This document shows, one piece after another, positions 24,420-33,198 of a DNA stretch of 64,000 bases. The notes beneath the pieces are model-generated. The model had not been told where the DNA came from. It did no database searches and saw only the letters and a list, made by a program, of their open reading frames with translations. Positions within the stretch are counted from its first letter, which is position 1. Each line of letters starts with the position of its first letter. The stretch lies in NCBI GenBank assembly GCA_963837425.1, contig CAWINH010000004.1:1-64000 (forward strand). Reading direction: 5' to 3'. The position numbers and the translations under genes were made by a program. The DNA is from CAWINH01 sp963837425 (lineage in GTDB: Bacteria > Chloroflexota > Limnocylindria > QHBO01).

Positions 24420-24794
24420 ATGGGCCATCTGTTGCTGATCGGCATTGGCGGCTTTGCGGGAGCCGCCACCCGCTATCTCGTTGACGGGCGGGTGACCGCC
24501 TGGGCCGGCACCACGCTTCCCTGGGGGACGCTGGCGGTGAACGTCTCCGGGTCGTTCGCGCTGGGGCTTCTCTTCGCCCTGATCACCGAGCGGGCCGCCC
24601 TGTCGGCCGACCTGCGCGGGCCGCTGATGATCGGCTTCATCGGCTCGTTCACCACCTTCTCGACCCTGACCCTCGAGACCTGGCGCATGATCGAGGACGG
24701 GGCATGGGTCTACGCTGGCGTCAACATCGGCGGCTCCCTGCTGCTCGGGCTGGGGGCAATCGTCGGCGGGATTGCGCTGGGGAGGGCGATCTGA
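24420..24794 (+). CDS. crcB: Fluoride channel CrcB/Fluc
   Basis: 124 residues, four hydrophobic segments, the usual size for a dual-topology Fluc subunit. GGFAGAATRYLVD (N-terminal), WGTLAVNVSGSFALGLL and GFIGSFTTFSTLTLETW are the family motifs, the last holding the Phe-box and Thr/Ser track that pass F- ions. CAGGAG supplies the ribosome site. A fluoride riboswitch precedes it, and a DUF190 gene overlaps its stop (TGATG). It removes toxic fluoride from the cytoplasm. Confidence 0.95.
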   Translation: MGHLLLIGIGGFAGAATRYLVDGRVTAWAGTTLPWGTLAVNVSGSFALGLLFALITERAALSADLRGPLMIGFIGSFTTFSTLTLETWRMIEDGAWVYAGVNIGGSLLLGLGAIVGGIALGRAI

Positions 24795-25141
24795 TGAAGC
24801 TCGAGGGAACCGGACTCCTGCTCCGTATCTACCTCGGCGAGAGCGATCACTGGCACGGAAAGCCGCTCTACCAGGCGATCGTCGAGCGCATGCGCGAGCA
24901 GGGACTGGCCGGCTCCACCGTCCTGCGCGGGATCGAGGGGTTCGGCGCCAAACAGCACCTCCACACGAGCCGCATCCTGCGCCTTTCCGAGGACCTGCCG
25001 ATCCTCATCGAGGCAGTCGACGCGGAGGACAAGATCCGCGCGATTCTGCCCGAGATCGACGAGATGCTCGGGGATGGGCTGATCACCCTCGAGCGCGTCG
25101 AGGTGCTCGCCTATCGGGCCGGGAAGCGATCCGGCAACTGA
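24794..25141 (+). CDS. DUF190 domain protein of the fluoride operon
   Basis: 115 residues. The region LLRIYLGESDHWHGKPLYQAIVERMREQGLAGSTVLRG-type sequence is the DUF190 fold, a P-II-like ferredoxin fold with GIEGFG and HTSRILRLSEDLP. The family is often found next to crcB. ATG at 24794 overlaps the crcB stop (TGATG), so both are controlled by the riboswitch. Its biochemical role is unknown; the P-II likeness suggests it may bind and modulate the channel or a nucleotide. Confidence 0.87.
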   Translation: MKLEGTGLLLRIYLGESDHWHGKPLYQAIVERMREQGLAGSTVLRGIEGFGAKQHLHTSRILRLSEDLPILIEAVDAEDKIRAILPEIDEMLGDGLITLERVEVLAYRAGKRSGN

Positions 25142-25151
25142 CGGTTCGCGG

Positions 25152-25940
25152 TCAGGTCGTCTGATCGGCGCGCTCCCACCAGGCGAACGTCGCCACGGCT
25201 CCGAGCAGTGCCACCGCCACCGCGAGGGCAACACTGACGAGGCCCGCGGTCTCTCCTCCTGGCCCGGCAATCCCCGTCAGGAGTGCGGGGACCGCCCACG
25301 GGAACCAGGCTCCCCAGCCGAGCACCGCCAGGATCTGGGCCAGCGCCACGGTGAGCACCGCCCAGGCGAGTGGCGGCAGGTAGCCGCGCCCGGCGCTCGC
25401 GATGAACGCGGTCGTCGTCTGGAGGGCCACCGTCAGGAGCGCAACCCACACGATTGTCCCGATGCCGGCTCCCGCAACCGCGGCCGTCCAGCCCGGCAGG
25501 CCGACCCAGGCGCCGATGACGAGGCCGAGCACGAGCACCCAGGCGGAGATCGCCAGGCACCAGATGCCGGCAGCCGCCAGCTTCGCCGCCACGATCGTCC
25601 GGCGCGGTGTCGCCACGGCCAGCAGCCCGCGGACCGTGCGATCCGCGAATTCGCGGCCGAAGACCCAGGCGGTCAGGAACGCGAACAGGATCGCGCCGCC
25701 CACGGCCCCGGCCTGTCCGAGCAGCCCCAGGAATGTCGGCCAGTCGGCAGTACCCGCCGTCAGCTGAGCCTTCGCACCGATGAGGCCGAGCCGCCGAGCG
25801 GTCTCCGGATCCTTGAGGATCACCATGAACAGGCCGCCGACGAGGGGGGCGATCGAGAACCCGGCGGCGACGGCCCACGGGACCCGCGAGCGGCGCGCCT
25901 TCAGCAGCTCGGTCGAGATCGCCATTCCGAAGAGCCTCAT
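25152..25940 (-). CDS. ABC-2-type exporter permease
   Basis: 262 residues with six hydrophobic segments. MRLFGMAISTELLKARRSRVPWA is the amphipathic start, and VFGREFADRTVRGLLAVATPRRTIVAAK is the typical loop of BcrB/ABC-2 permeases. Its start overlaps the stop of the ATPase gene by four bases (ATGA), so it is the second gene of a two-gene exporter. Such pairs export peptide antibiotics or lipids; the substrate is unknown. Confidence 0.88.
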   Translation of the reverse strand: MRLFGMAISTELLKARRSRVPWAVAAGFSIAPLVGGLFMVILKDPETARRLGLIGAKAQLTAGTADWPTFLGLLGQAGAVGGAILFAFLTAWVFGREFADRTVRGLLAVATPRRTIVAAKLAAAGIWCLAISAWVLVLGLVIGAWVGLPGWTAAVAGAGIGTIVWVALLTVALQTTTAFIASAGRGYLPPLAWAVLTVALAQILAVLGWGAWFPWAVPALLTGIAGPGGETAGLVSVALAVAVALLGAVATFAWWERADQTT

Positions 25941-26899
25941 TGCGATCCTCGCCGGGTGCCGTCGGTCAGGCGCATGAAGTGGTCCTCGAGCGTCTCGCGC
26001 GCAACGGCCAGCCGGGTCGGCGGCGCTCCGGCCTCCACGAGGAGCCGCGCGATCTCCTCCGGCGCCTCCAGAGCGCGGGGCTCGCGGAGCTCGAAGGTCG
26101 TCTCGCGGCCGTCGTCACCCAGGATCGGGTTCCGAGGCTCGAAGCCGTGCTCCCGCAGGGTGCTGATGGCCTGGTCGACATCACGCGTGCCGACCTCGAG
26201 GCGCCGATCCCGGTGTTGGTCGAGCGCCTCGCTGTCGAGCTCCTCGATGAGGCGTCCGGCGTGGACGATGCCAATGCGGGTCGCCAGCCGGTCCACCTCG
26301 GCGAGGATGTGACTCGACATGAAGATCGTCACCCCCCGCTGCGCGGCGAGCTCGCGGAGCAGCTCCCGCACCTCGATGACGCCCGCCGGATCGAGCCCGT
26401 TGGCAGGCTCGTCGAGCACGAGCAGGTCCGGCTTGCCGAGCAGTGCGCGCGCGAGCGCCAGGCGCTGCAGGTTGCCGAGCGAGAGGGAACGCGCGCGCCG
26501 ATCTGCGTAGGCGCCGAGGTTCAGCCGCTCGATCAACCCGGCCACCGCATCACGATCGCCGACGCCCGCGAGACGGCGACCCACCTCGAGGTTCTCGCGC
26601 ACGGAGAGGTCGGGGTATGCCGTTGCGCTCTCCACGAGGTGGCCGACCCTGCCCCACAACGTGGTGGCCCCGGCGCGGACCCGGATGCCGAACAGCTCCG
26701 CTTCCCCGGCGGTCGGTCGGATCATGCCCAGCAGCATCCGGATCGTCGTCGACTTGCCGGCGCCGTTCAGCCCCAGAAAGGCATAGATCTCCCCGCGCGC
26801 CACCCGGAGGTCGACCCGATCGACGGCGAGCACGCCGTCGCCGGATCCGCTCGCGTAGCGCTTCGTGAGGCCGCGGGTCGCGACCGCCAGCTCAGCCAC
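25937..26899 (-). CDS. ABC exporter ATPase, BcrA-like
   Basis: 320 residues. Walker A GLNGAGKST, signature LSLGNLQRLALARALL (LSGGQ position reads LSLGN), Walker B LLVLDEPANGLDP and switch His in SSHILAEVD. The signature motif is less canonical, which is common in this BcrA/bacitracin-like subgroup. A C-terminal domain of about 100 residues follows the fold, as usual for ABC-2 exporters. It pairs with the permease downstream by an ATGA overlap. The DinB gene on the same strand overlaps its start by eight bases. Confidence 0.93.
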   Translation of the reverse strand: MAELAVATRGLTKRYASGSGDGVLAVDRVDLRVARGEIYAFLGLNGAGKSTTIRMLLGMIRPTAGEAELFGIRVRAGATTLWGRVGHLVESATAYPDLSVRENLEVGRRLAGVGDRDAVAGLIERLNLGAYADRRARSLSLGNLQRLALARALLGKPDLLVLDEPANGLDPAGVIEVRELLRELAAQRGVTIFMSSHILAEVDRLATRIGIVHAGRLIEELDSEALDQHRDRRLEVGTRDVDQAISTLREHGFEPRNPILGDDGRETTFELREPRALEAPEEIARLLVEAGAPPTRLAVARETLEDHFMRLTDGTRRGSQ

Positions 26900-27434
26900 G
26901 CACCGCGGCGTCGAGAGCGCGGCGCGCCTGTGCCAGGTGGAACCGGTCGTGGCCCGCGATCAGCGTGAAGGTGAGCGCGTAGCTTTCCCGGCCACGTTCG
27001 ACGTGGATGCCGACCCGGTCGCGCTGCTCCACCGGCGTCCGGGCCCAGAGTGCGAGGTTCGCCTCTCGCAATGCCTCGAACAGGGCGATGAGCTCCGCGG
27101 GGTCCTCGACCGGCACGTGGAGGCGGTCGACCCACAGGTCCTGGTCGTAGCCCGCGAGCGGCGGTTCGTCATGGGCGACGATCCAACGGTAGCGCGCCGA
27201 GCTGACGAGCTCAGCGTCCACGATGTGCGCGATGCACTCGAGCGCCGACCATTCTGCGACGGCGGGACGACGGCGCAGGTCCGCCCCGCCCTCCACGACG
27301 AGGGCGCGGATCAGGCTCGGCGTCGCGGCCTGCACATCGGCGGGGTCGTCGGAACCCACGAGCCCGATGAGGAGCTCCTGGTAGGCGCGCGGCTCGGCGA
27401 TCGGGTCCGGGCTGGGCCCCGTTCCGGGTGGCAC
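26892..27434 (-). CDS. DinB-like metal-binding protein
   Basis: About 180 residues from GTG at 27434 (start uncertain; ORF can extend to 27533). It forms a four-helix bundle with the DinB His triad: His in CIAHIVDAE and two His in GHDRFHLAQARR near the C-terminus. Solo DinB/YfiT-like proteins bind a divalent metal and often act as thiol-dependent (bacillithiol/mycothiol) transferases. It precedes the ABC pair on the same strand. The cofactor is inferred from family knowledge. Confidence 0.8.
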   Translation of the reverse strand: MPPGTGPSPDPIAEPRAYQELLIGLVGSDDPADVQAATPSLIRALVVEGGADLRRRPAVAEWSALECIAHIVDAELVSSARYRWIVAHDEPPLAGYDQDLWVDRLHVPVEDPAELIALFEALREANLALWARTPVEQRDRVGIHVERGRESYALTFTLIAGHDRFHLAQARRALDAAVRG

Positions 27435-27520
27435 CTCCGAACAATACCCGCCCGACGATGGTCGGTGCGGCGTCGGGCGGGGTCGTCGGCCGCGGCGACG
27501 TCGGGTATCGTCCTCCGGTG

Positions 27521-27955
27521 ATGGACCCCGCACGGCAGTTCGACTTCTGGCTCGGCAGCTGGGAGGTCCGCGAGCCCTCCGGCGAGCTGGCGGGCACGAA
27601 CCGCATCGAGCTGATCATGGCCGATCACGTGCTCCTCGAGCACTGGGAGGGAGCCGGGGGCGTGCGCGGGACCTCCTTCAGCATGTATGCAGCCGATCGC
27701 GGCGTGTGGCATCAGACCTGGGTCGACACGAACGGAACCCTCCTCCTGCTGGACGGCGGCTTCAACGACGGAGCCATGGTGCTGGAGGGCACGACGCCCT
27801 CGCGTGAGGGTCCCGGGGCGGAGGTCCGCCACCGGATCAGCTGGTCGGTGATCGACGGGGATCGGGACCGTGTCCGCCAGTACTGGGAGTCGTCGAAGGA
27901 CGGGGGGGCAACCTGGGACTCGGTCTTCGACGGTCGCTACACGCGTGCTGGCTGA
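27521..27955 (+). CDS. DUF1579-like protein
   Basis: 144 residues from ATG at 27521. DFWLGSWEVREPSGELAGTN begins a beta-barrel pattern with an alternating W/D/G composition, followed by HVLLEHWEGAGG, a Trp-rich SMYAADRGVWHQTW strand, and QYWESSKDGGATWDSVFDGRY. This matches the lipocalin-like DUF1579 family of unknown function. It sits 36 bases before tldD, possibly in the same transcript. An ATG at 27428 is in frame but adds a low-complexity leader and overlaps the divergent DinB start. Confidence 0.68.
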   Translation: MDPARQFDFWLGSWEVREPSGELAGTNRIELIMADHVLLEHWEGAGGVRGTSFSMYAADRGVWHQTWVDTNGTLLLLDGGFNDGAMVLEGTTPSREGPGAEVRHRISWSVIDGDRDRVRQYWESSKDGGATWDSVFDGRYTRAG

Positions 27956-27991
27956 CGGACGGCCACGGCGGCCGGGTAGCATGCGGTCACC

Positions 27992-29431
27992 GTGCCTGAT
28001 CCAACCCCCTCACTGAGCGCCCGCGACGCGGAGACCGCACGAGCGCTTCGCGATCGGTATGGCCACCTCCGCGATGTCGTCCGGGAGATGGAGCGGCAGG
28101 TCCCGTATGCGGCGGCCCTCGTCTGTGGCCGCCAGGGCATCAGCATCAACCTGCGCGACGCGGAGCAGAGTGCGGCCCGCCTCGACCCCGCAGAAGGGAT
28201 CGTGCTCACCGTGTCGAATGGCTACGGACTCGAGGAGGCCTCCACCGATGCGCTCGACGCCGGGAGCATCCGGACGCTCGCCGACGAGCTCGTCCAGCGC
28301 TCCCGGGCGTACCGCCCCGGGGCCGGCGAGCGGCCAATCGAGCTGACGCCGAGTCCCGGCGCAGACGCGGACTACGCGACCCGCGTGGAGGAGGATCCGG
28401 ACGCGGTATCGCTTCCGGACAAGCTCGTGCGCTGGGAGGGCCTCCGGCGACAGCTTCGTGGCCAGGACCATCGGGCGGTGCAGGCGATCTGTACCTACGG
28501 CGAGCAGTCGCAGCAGCTCGTCTTCGTCGATCGCGGCCGGATGGTCACCCAGCAGCTCCATCGCGTGCTCCTCACCATGGTGCTCTTCGTCACCGACGGG
28601 ACCGACCAGCGCTACCACTTCCTGCAGCGCGCGGCGACCGGCGGGCTCGAACACCTCAGGGTGGAGCCGGCCGAGCTCGCGCATCTGGCGGAGACGGCGG
28701 TCGAGCTCCTCTCCGCGACGCCGATCGAGCCGGGTACCTACGACGTCGTCGCGGATTCGGTGACCACCGGGACGATCGCCCACGAGGCGTTCGGCCATGG
28801 CGTCGAGACCGACATGTTCCTCAAGGGCCGGGCGAGGGCCGCCGAGTTCGTCGGCCGCAGGGTCGGCTCGGACCTCGTGAACATCCTCGACGACCCCACC
28901 GTCCCGGCCGCGTACGGCAGCTACTTCGTCGACGACGAGGGCCAGGTCGCGACACCCACCCAGATCATCCGGGAAGGGGTCTTCGAGCGTGGCCTCACCG
29001 ACCTCTACTCCGCGACCCGCCTCGGCATCGCGCGATCGGCGAACGGCCGCCGGGAAGGCGTGAATCACAAGGCGTACGCGCGGATGTCGAACACGTTCTT
29101 CGCGCCCGGCGCGAGCACCCGGGACGAGCTGCTTGGCTCGCTCGATCACGGGTTCCTGCTCGGCGACGCCATGAACGGGATGGAGGACCCCAAGGGCTGG
29201 GGGATGCAGATCTGGGCGCAGTACGCACGCGAGTATCGCGGCGGGCGCCCAACCGGCCGGATCTTCGCCCCGGTGGCGATCACCGGCTACGTCCCCGACG
29301 TCCTGGCAGGCGTCACGATGGTGTCGAGCGACTTCGCGCTGCAGGCGGGCACCTGCGGCAAGGGGTGGAAAGAGTACGTTCCGGTTGGCTCGGGAGGTCC
29401 TCACCTGCGCACCCGCTGCCGGCTGGGCTAG
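27992..29431 (+). CDS. tldD: TldD metallopeptidase subunit
   Basis: 479 residues. The zinc site is H264-E-A-F-G-H269 (HEAFGHGVE), the HExxxH motif of TldD. The C-terminus CGKGWKEYVPVGSGG, then PHLR, is a diagnostic TldD/TldE signature and shows a normal end. TldD forms a heterodimer with TldE that degrades unfolded peptides through a tunnel and matures some RiPPs. GTG start at 27992. TldE follows five bases after the stop. Confidence 0.93.
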   Translation: MPDPTPSLSARDAETARALRDRYGHLRDVVREMERQVPYAAALVCGRQGISINLRDAEQSAARLDPAEGIVLTVSNGYGLEEASTDALDAGSIRTLADELVQRSRAYRPGAGERPIELTPSPGADADYATRVEEDPDAVSLPDKLVRWEGLRRQLRGQDHRAVQAICTYGEQSQQLVFVDRGRMVTQQLHRVLLTMVLFVTDGTDQRYHFLQRAATGGLEHLRVEPAELAHLAETAVELLSATPIEPGTYDVVADSVTTGTIAHEAFGHGVETDMFLKGRARAAEFVGRRVGSDLVNILDDPTVPAAYGSYFVDDEGQVATPTQIIREGVFERGLTDLYSATRLGIARSANGRREGVNHKAYARMSNTFFAPGASTRDELLGSLDHGFLLGDAMNGMEDPKGWGMQIWAQYAREYRGGRPTGRIFAPVAITGYVPDVLAGVTMVSSDFALQAGTCGKGWKEYVPVGSGGPHLRTRCRLG

Positions 29432-29436
29432 GTTCG

Positions 29437-30783
29437 ATGGACCGTCGCCTCATCAATGGGCTTCGCAGCCATCCAGGGGTTCACGAGTGGACGGCCCGCG
29501 AGCTTCGCAGCGAGGCCCTGCAGACCTACCTCATCGGCACCGATGTCGAAAACGTGCGTGAGGATGCACGCGTCGCGTACCGGGTCGAGATCTTCAACGA
29601 CCACCTCGTCGACGGCGAGCCGCGCCGCGGCAGGGTGGTGCTGCCGATGACGATGGCCGATCTCGACCGCCTTCACGAGGTCCTCGACTCAGCGGTCACC
29701 ATGGCCGGGCTGGTCCACAACCCGCCCTGGCGGCTGCCCGACGCCGCGCCCGTGGCGGAGGTGCCGCTCGCCGATCCGCAGCTCGTCACCCGGGACGGCA
29801 TGCTGCAAGCCAGCCGCGAGGCTGCCGACCTCATCCGCGAACGCATGGCCGCCGAGCGGGCGGGGGGCGTCCGGCTGTCGGCCGCCGAGCTGTTCCTGGA
29901 CCGTGTCGACGAGGAGCTGGAGACGAGCCGGGGCGTGGTCGCGACGGGCACCCTCACTCATGTCCTGCTCGAGGCGACCCTCCTCGCTCGCCACGGCGAT
30001 CGGGACGCGGAGCACTTCAGCCAGGCGGAGGCGCGGCGGCTCGAGGACGTGGAGCTGTCGAGGATCCTGGAGCATGGTGCGCAGCTGGCGCGCGACCGCG
30101 CCCGTGCCGGACCCCCGCGAACGCGGCTCGGTCCCGTTCTCGTCGACGAATCGGCGCTCGGGCAGCTCATGGGCGACAGCGTGGTCGGCGGCCTCGGAGC
30201 ATTTCTGAACCAGTCCGATGCAGCGGCCGAGTACGCGAGGATCTCCCGCTTCGCGCTTGGCGAGCCGGTCTTCCTCGGGGGGCAGTACAACGGTGACCGA
30301 TTCGACGCGCGGGCCAACGCGACCCACCCGTTCGGTGTCCGCAGCTATCGCGTCGACGACGACGGCGTTCCCGCGCGCGATGTGTCGATCATCGAGGACG
30401 GGGTGCTCGTCGCGCGGCCGGCGACCGCGCGCTACGCGGAGTACCTCGACATCCCGGTGACCGGGCGCGCGGGCATGCTGGAGGTGGCACCCGGCCCGAT
30501 GTCGCTCGCCGAGCTGCGAAGCTCCGACGAGCCGATGTACCGCATCGTCGCGTTCTCTTCGGCCAACGTCGACGCCCTCTCGGGCGATTTCGGGATGGAG
30601 ATCCGCCTCGGTTACGAAGTTGGTCCGGGCGGGGAACGGCCGGTGAGCGGTGGCTCGGTGACGGGCAACATCTTCGAGGCCATGGGATCGGCTCGCTTCG
30701 CGCGCGAGACGACGATGTTCGCCGCCTACGCGGGCCCGGCGGCGATCCGATTCGCCGCCCTGCAGGTGGCAGGCGAGGACTAG
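29437..30783 (+). CDS. tldE: TldE/PmbA-type subunit
   Basis: 448 residues, same two-domain fold as TldD but without the HExxxH zinc motif, as expected for the partner subunit. Segments VSGGSVTGNIFEAMGS near the C-terminus and FFNQ-like LGAFLNQSDAA are consistent. It starts five bases after the tldD stop and was chosen over an in-frame ATG at 29365, which lies inside tldD. Its TAG shares a CTAG with the convergent glycosidase. No RiPP precursor is visible nearby, so general proteolysis is the safest reading. Confidence 0.88.
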   Translation: MDRRLINGLRSHPGVHEWTARELRSEALQTYLIGTDVENVREDARVAYRVEIFNDHLVDGEPRRGRVVLPMTMADLDRLHEVLDSAVTMAGLVHNPPWRLPDAAPVAEVPLADPQLVTRDGMLQASREAADLIRERMAAERAGGVRLSAAELFLDRVDEELETSRGVVATGTLTHVLLEATLLARHGDRDAEHFSQAEARRLEDVELSRILEHGAQLARDRARAGPPRTRLGPVLVDESALGQLMGDSVVGGLGAFLNQSDAAAEYARISRFALGEPVFLGGQYNGDRFDARANATHPFGVRSYRVDDDGVPARDVSIIEDGVLVARPATARYAEYLDIPVTGRAGMLEVAPGPMSLAELRSSDEPMYRIVAFSSANVDALSGDFGMEIRLGYEVGPGGERPVSGGSVTGNIFEAMGSARFARETTMFAAYAGPAAIRFAALQVAGED

Positions 30784-32018
30784 CCGAGCCGGGCCTTGAA
30801 CCGGGTGATGCGCCCCCACGACTCGTCGATCCGCGTCGCGGAGATCTCCCCGTTCGCCACCATTCCGGCAATGAGGTCGATCGTGTCGGCAACGATCCCC
30901 TCCTCGTAGACGAGCTGATTCGCGATCGTCAACACGTCGATGCCCGCGTTGATCGCGAGCCGGACCGCCTCGGGATACCCGAACGCGTCGCGGATGGCAC
31001 CCATCTGCATGTCGTCGCTGATGACGAGGCCGTCCCAGCCAAGGCGCTCGCGGAGGATGCCGGTGATCGTTGCGCGGGACAGGGTCGCGGGGTAGTCAGG
31101 GTCGAGATTCGCGTTGAAGACGTGTGCGGTCAGGACTGCATCGGCCCGGCCGTCGGAGATCAGGTCGGCGAACGGCCGGAGCTCGGTATCGGTCCAGGTG
31201 TCGGTGACGTCCACGACTCCGAGATGCGTATCGCCCGTCGAGCTCCCGTGCCCCGGGAAGTGCTTGAGTGTTGAGAGCACCCCGGCGTCGTGCAGCCCGT
31301 CGATGAAGGCACCGGCCTGCGCGGTCACGACCGCCGGATCGGCCGAGAAGCTGCGGCCCAGCGACCCGATGATCGGGTTGTCCGGGTTGACGTTCACGTC
31401 GACGACCGGCGCCAGGTCGAGGCCGATGCCCTCCATGGCCAAGGTCACCCCGATAGCACGCCCCGCCTGCCTGGTGGCGGCGAGGTCCTCGCGGGCACCG
31501 AGGTCGGCGGCAGACGAGGTGGCGGGGAATCCGTTGCCCGGGTTGAGCCGGGCCACGAGGCCGCCCTCCTCGTCGACGGCCACCAGCAGCGGCTGGCCGG
31601 CCGGCGACCCCGGCGCGGGGGCGCGCAGTGCCTCGACCAGGCCGCGAAGCTGCGCGGGCGAGGAGACATTGCGGACGGTGCCGGTCAGCTGGTCGCGGCT
31701 GTAGAGGAGGACGCCGCCGAGCCCCAGCTCGCCGACCGCCGAGATCGTGCCGGCCGCGGCCTGGGCGGTTGCACCGCGGAACCCGACCAGCAGCATCTGC
31801 GCGATCTTCGCGCGCAGCGACGGGCCAGCCGGCGACGGGGTCGGGGTCGGGGTCGGATTCGGGGTCGGCGGCAGGGTGGGGCTCGAAGTCGGCGATGCGC
31901 CTGTCGTCGCCGTCGGGCTGGGCGTGGGGCTGATGGAAACGCCGCACGCGGCGAGGATGGCGAGGCCGGTCGTGGATGCGAGCCCGGCGAGGAACCGGCG
32001 CCGGGAGAGGATCGTCAC
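30780..32018 (-). CDS. nagZ: Glycoside hydrolase family 3 lipoprotein (NagZ-like beta-N-acetylhexosaminidase)
   Basis: 412 residues. The N-terminus has a twin-arginine-like RRRFLAGL, a hydrophobic stretch and the lipobox LAAC, followed by a Pro/Thr/Ser linker of about 40 residues. The GH3 core has VAVDEEGG, FSADPAVV, KHFPGHGSSTGDTH (the NagZ Asp/His loop) and SDDMQM near residue 335 with the nucleophile Asp. NagZ removes GlcNAc from muropeptides; here the enzyme is surface-anchored, so it could act on released peptidoglycan or chitin outside the cell. Twin-arginine secretion is inferred. Confidence 0.9.
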   Translation of the reverse strand: MTILSRRRFLAGLASTTGLAILAACGVSISPTPSPTATTGASPTSSPTLPPTPNPTPTPTPSPAGPSLRAKIAQMLLVGFRGATAQAAAGTISAVGELGLGGVLLYSRDQLTGTVRNVSSPAQLRGLVEALRAPAPGSPAGQPLLVAVDEEGGLVARLNPGNGFPATSSAADLGAREDLAATRQAGRAIGVTLAMEGIGLDLAPVVDVNVNPDNPIIGSLGRSFSADPAVVTAQAGAFIDGLHDAGVLSTLKHFPGHGSSTGDTHLGVVDVTDTWTDTELRPFADLISDGRADAVLTAHVFNANLDPDYPATLSRATITGILRERLGWDGLVISDDMQMGAIRDAFGYPEAVRLAINAGIDVLTIANQLVYEEGIVADTIDLIAGMVANGEISATRIDESWGRITRFKARLG

Positions 32019-32057
32019 GCCTCAGGATCGCATCCCGAGGCGGATGCTGCTTGGGCC

Positions 32058-32744
32058 CTAGCGCTCGTACGGGAGCCCGCGCTCCACGGCGGCCCAGCCG
32101 GCGGTCAGCAGCCGCATCGCGACCGCCGGCTCGCGGGCGGGCGGATGGTCGGGCGCAATGAGTGAGCCCGCCATGCCGGGCAGCAACGGCGAGAGCCCGA
32201 ACGAGGCGGCGATCAGGTCATCGCCGGCATAAGGCCCGCTCGTGATCCGGTACAGGGTTTCCTGGTCCACGGTGTCGTAGTGGACCCAGTACGGGTCGGT
32301 GCTCGTGATGCGCTGGAGCTCGGTCCCGCCACGAAGGCGACGCGTCTCGGGGGTATCGGGCAAGAGGGGAGAGCCCGCGTACCAGACGTTCTGCGCACGG
32401 TGCTCGCGCTGCAGGGACTCGTTCCAGCTCTCCCACCAGCTCATTCGACGCGGCTCGGTGACGTCGAGCGCTATGTCGGCCAGCAGGACGAAGGCGTGCG
32501 GGTCATGCTCGGTCTCAAGGCAGCGCTCGTCGCAACGCGGGAGCATCAGTCGCGGCAGCTGGCTGATCGTCAGTCGCGAGCTGAGCCAGACCGAAGAGGT
32601 GGCCGCAGCCGGCCGGAGGATCTCCGGGTCGATGAGCGCCACGACCTGCTCCCCCTCGCGCATGCGCTCGACCGCGACCGAGAAGGCCCGGTAGGTGTCC
32701 TCCGGGTCGCCGGTGGGTCGCGCGCCCTCAACCGCGTGTGTCAT
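32058..32744 (-). CDS. Hypothetical protein
   Basis: 228 residues from ATG at 32744 (MTHAVEGARP). Helical-hydrophilic protein with several Trp and Arg motifs (SWWESWNESLQREH, TDPYWVHYD). No membrane segment, signal or known motif. It lies 39 bases upstream of the lipoprotein glycosidase on the same strand and may be co-transcribed with it. An alternative ATG at 32780 adds 12 residues. I do not recognise the family. Confidence 0.55.
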   Translation of the reverse strand: MTHAVEGARPTGDPEDTYRAFSVAVERMREGEQVVALIDPEILRPAAATSSVWLSSRLTISQLPRLMLPRCDERCLETEHDPHAFVLLADIALDVTEPRRMSWWESWNESLQREHRAQNVWYAGSPLLPDTPETRRLRGGTELQRITSTDPYWVHYDTVDQETLYRITSGPYAGDDLIAASFGLSPLLPGMAGSLIAPDHPPAREPAVAMRLLTAGWAAVERGLPYER

Positions 32745-32859
32745 GCACCGATAAGAACCAGTCGGAGGGCGACTTGGCAAGTACCCCTAACCGCACCAGA
32801 CCGCACCACACGGCCCAATCCACCCCGATCCGCCCAGTTGCTGTGGGCTACACGCACCA

Positions 32860-32871
32860 GTACTTGAGTAC
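32860..32871. promoter_or_regulatory. Palindrome between divergent hypothetical genes
   Basis: GTACT-TG-AGTAC is a perfect 12-base palindrome 55 bases before the start at 32926. Three ACCGCACC copies (two at 32792-32814, one near 32880) also occur in this 180-base region, which is otherwise empty. They may be regulator sites. Confidence 0.35.
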
Positions 32872-32925
32872 CGGACCTCACCGCACCGCCCGGACCTCCT
32901 GAAAGGGCCTGCTACTCTGCAGCGC

Positions 32926-33198
32926 ATGAAGGGCGATCGGGTCGAGGCGGTGGTCGACACCGGCCAGGGAACCCAGACGTTCGTGATCGAGGCGACGCGG
33001 GCCGGCCGACGCCTCGAGGTGACGACGAGTCGCGGGGTCGTCGAGGTCAGCGAGGTGACGCGCTCGGGAACGCCGGTGCGCACCGGCCGGTTCATGGCGA
33101 GCCGCCTCGTGGCCCTCGTGGAGCATCCGGCCCACGAGGCCCGCTCCCAGGTCGAGGTCTCGACCCGGCATCGGATCACGAGCGGCGAAGCGGACTAG
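32926..33198 (+). CDS. Hypothetical protein
   Basis: 90 residues, MKGDRVEAVVDTG. An alternating strand pattern (TFVIEATRAGRRLEVTTSRGVVEVSEVTR) and the ending RFMASRLVALVEHPAHE suggest a small beta-rich domain. ATG follows CTGCTACTCTGCAGCGC with no strong ribosome site. Its TAG shares a CTAG with the convergent MFS gene. Unknown function; composition and the neat stop overlap support it as a real gene. Confidence 0.5.
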   Translation: MKGDRVEAVVDTGQGTQTFVIEATRAGRRLEVTTSRGVVEVSEVTRSGTPVRTGRFMASRLVALVEHPAHEARSQVEVSTRHRITSGEAD

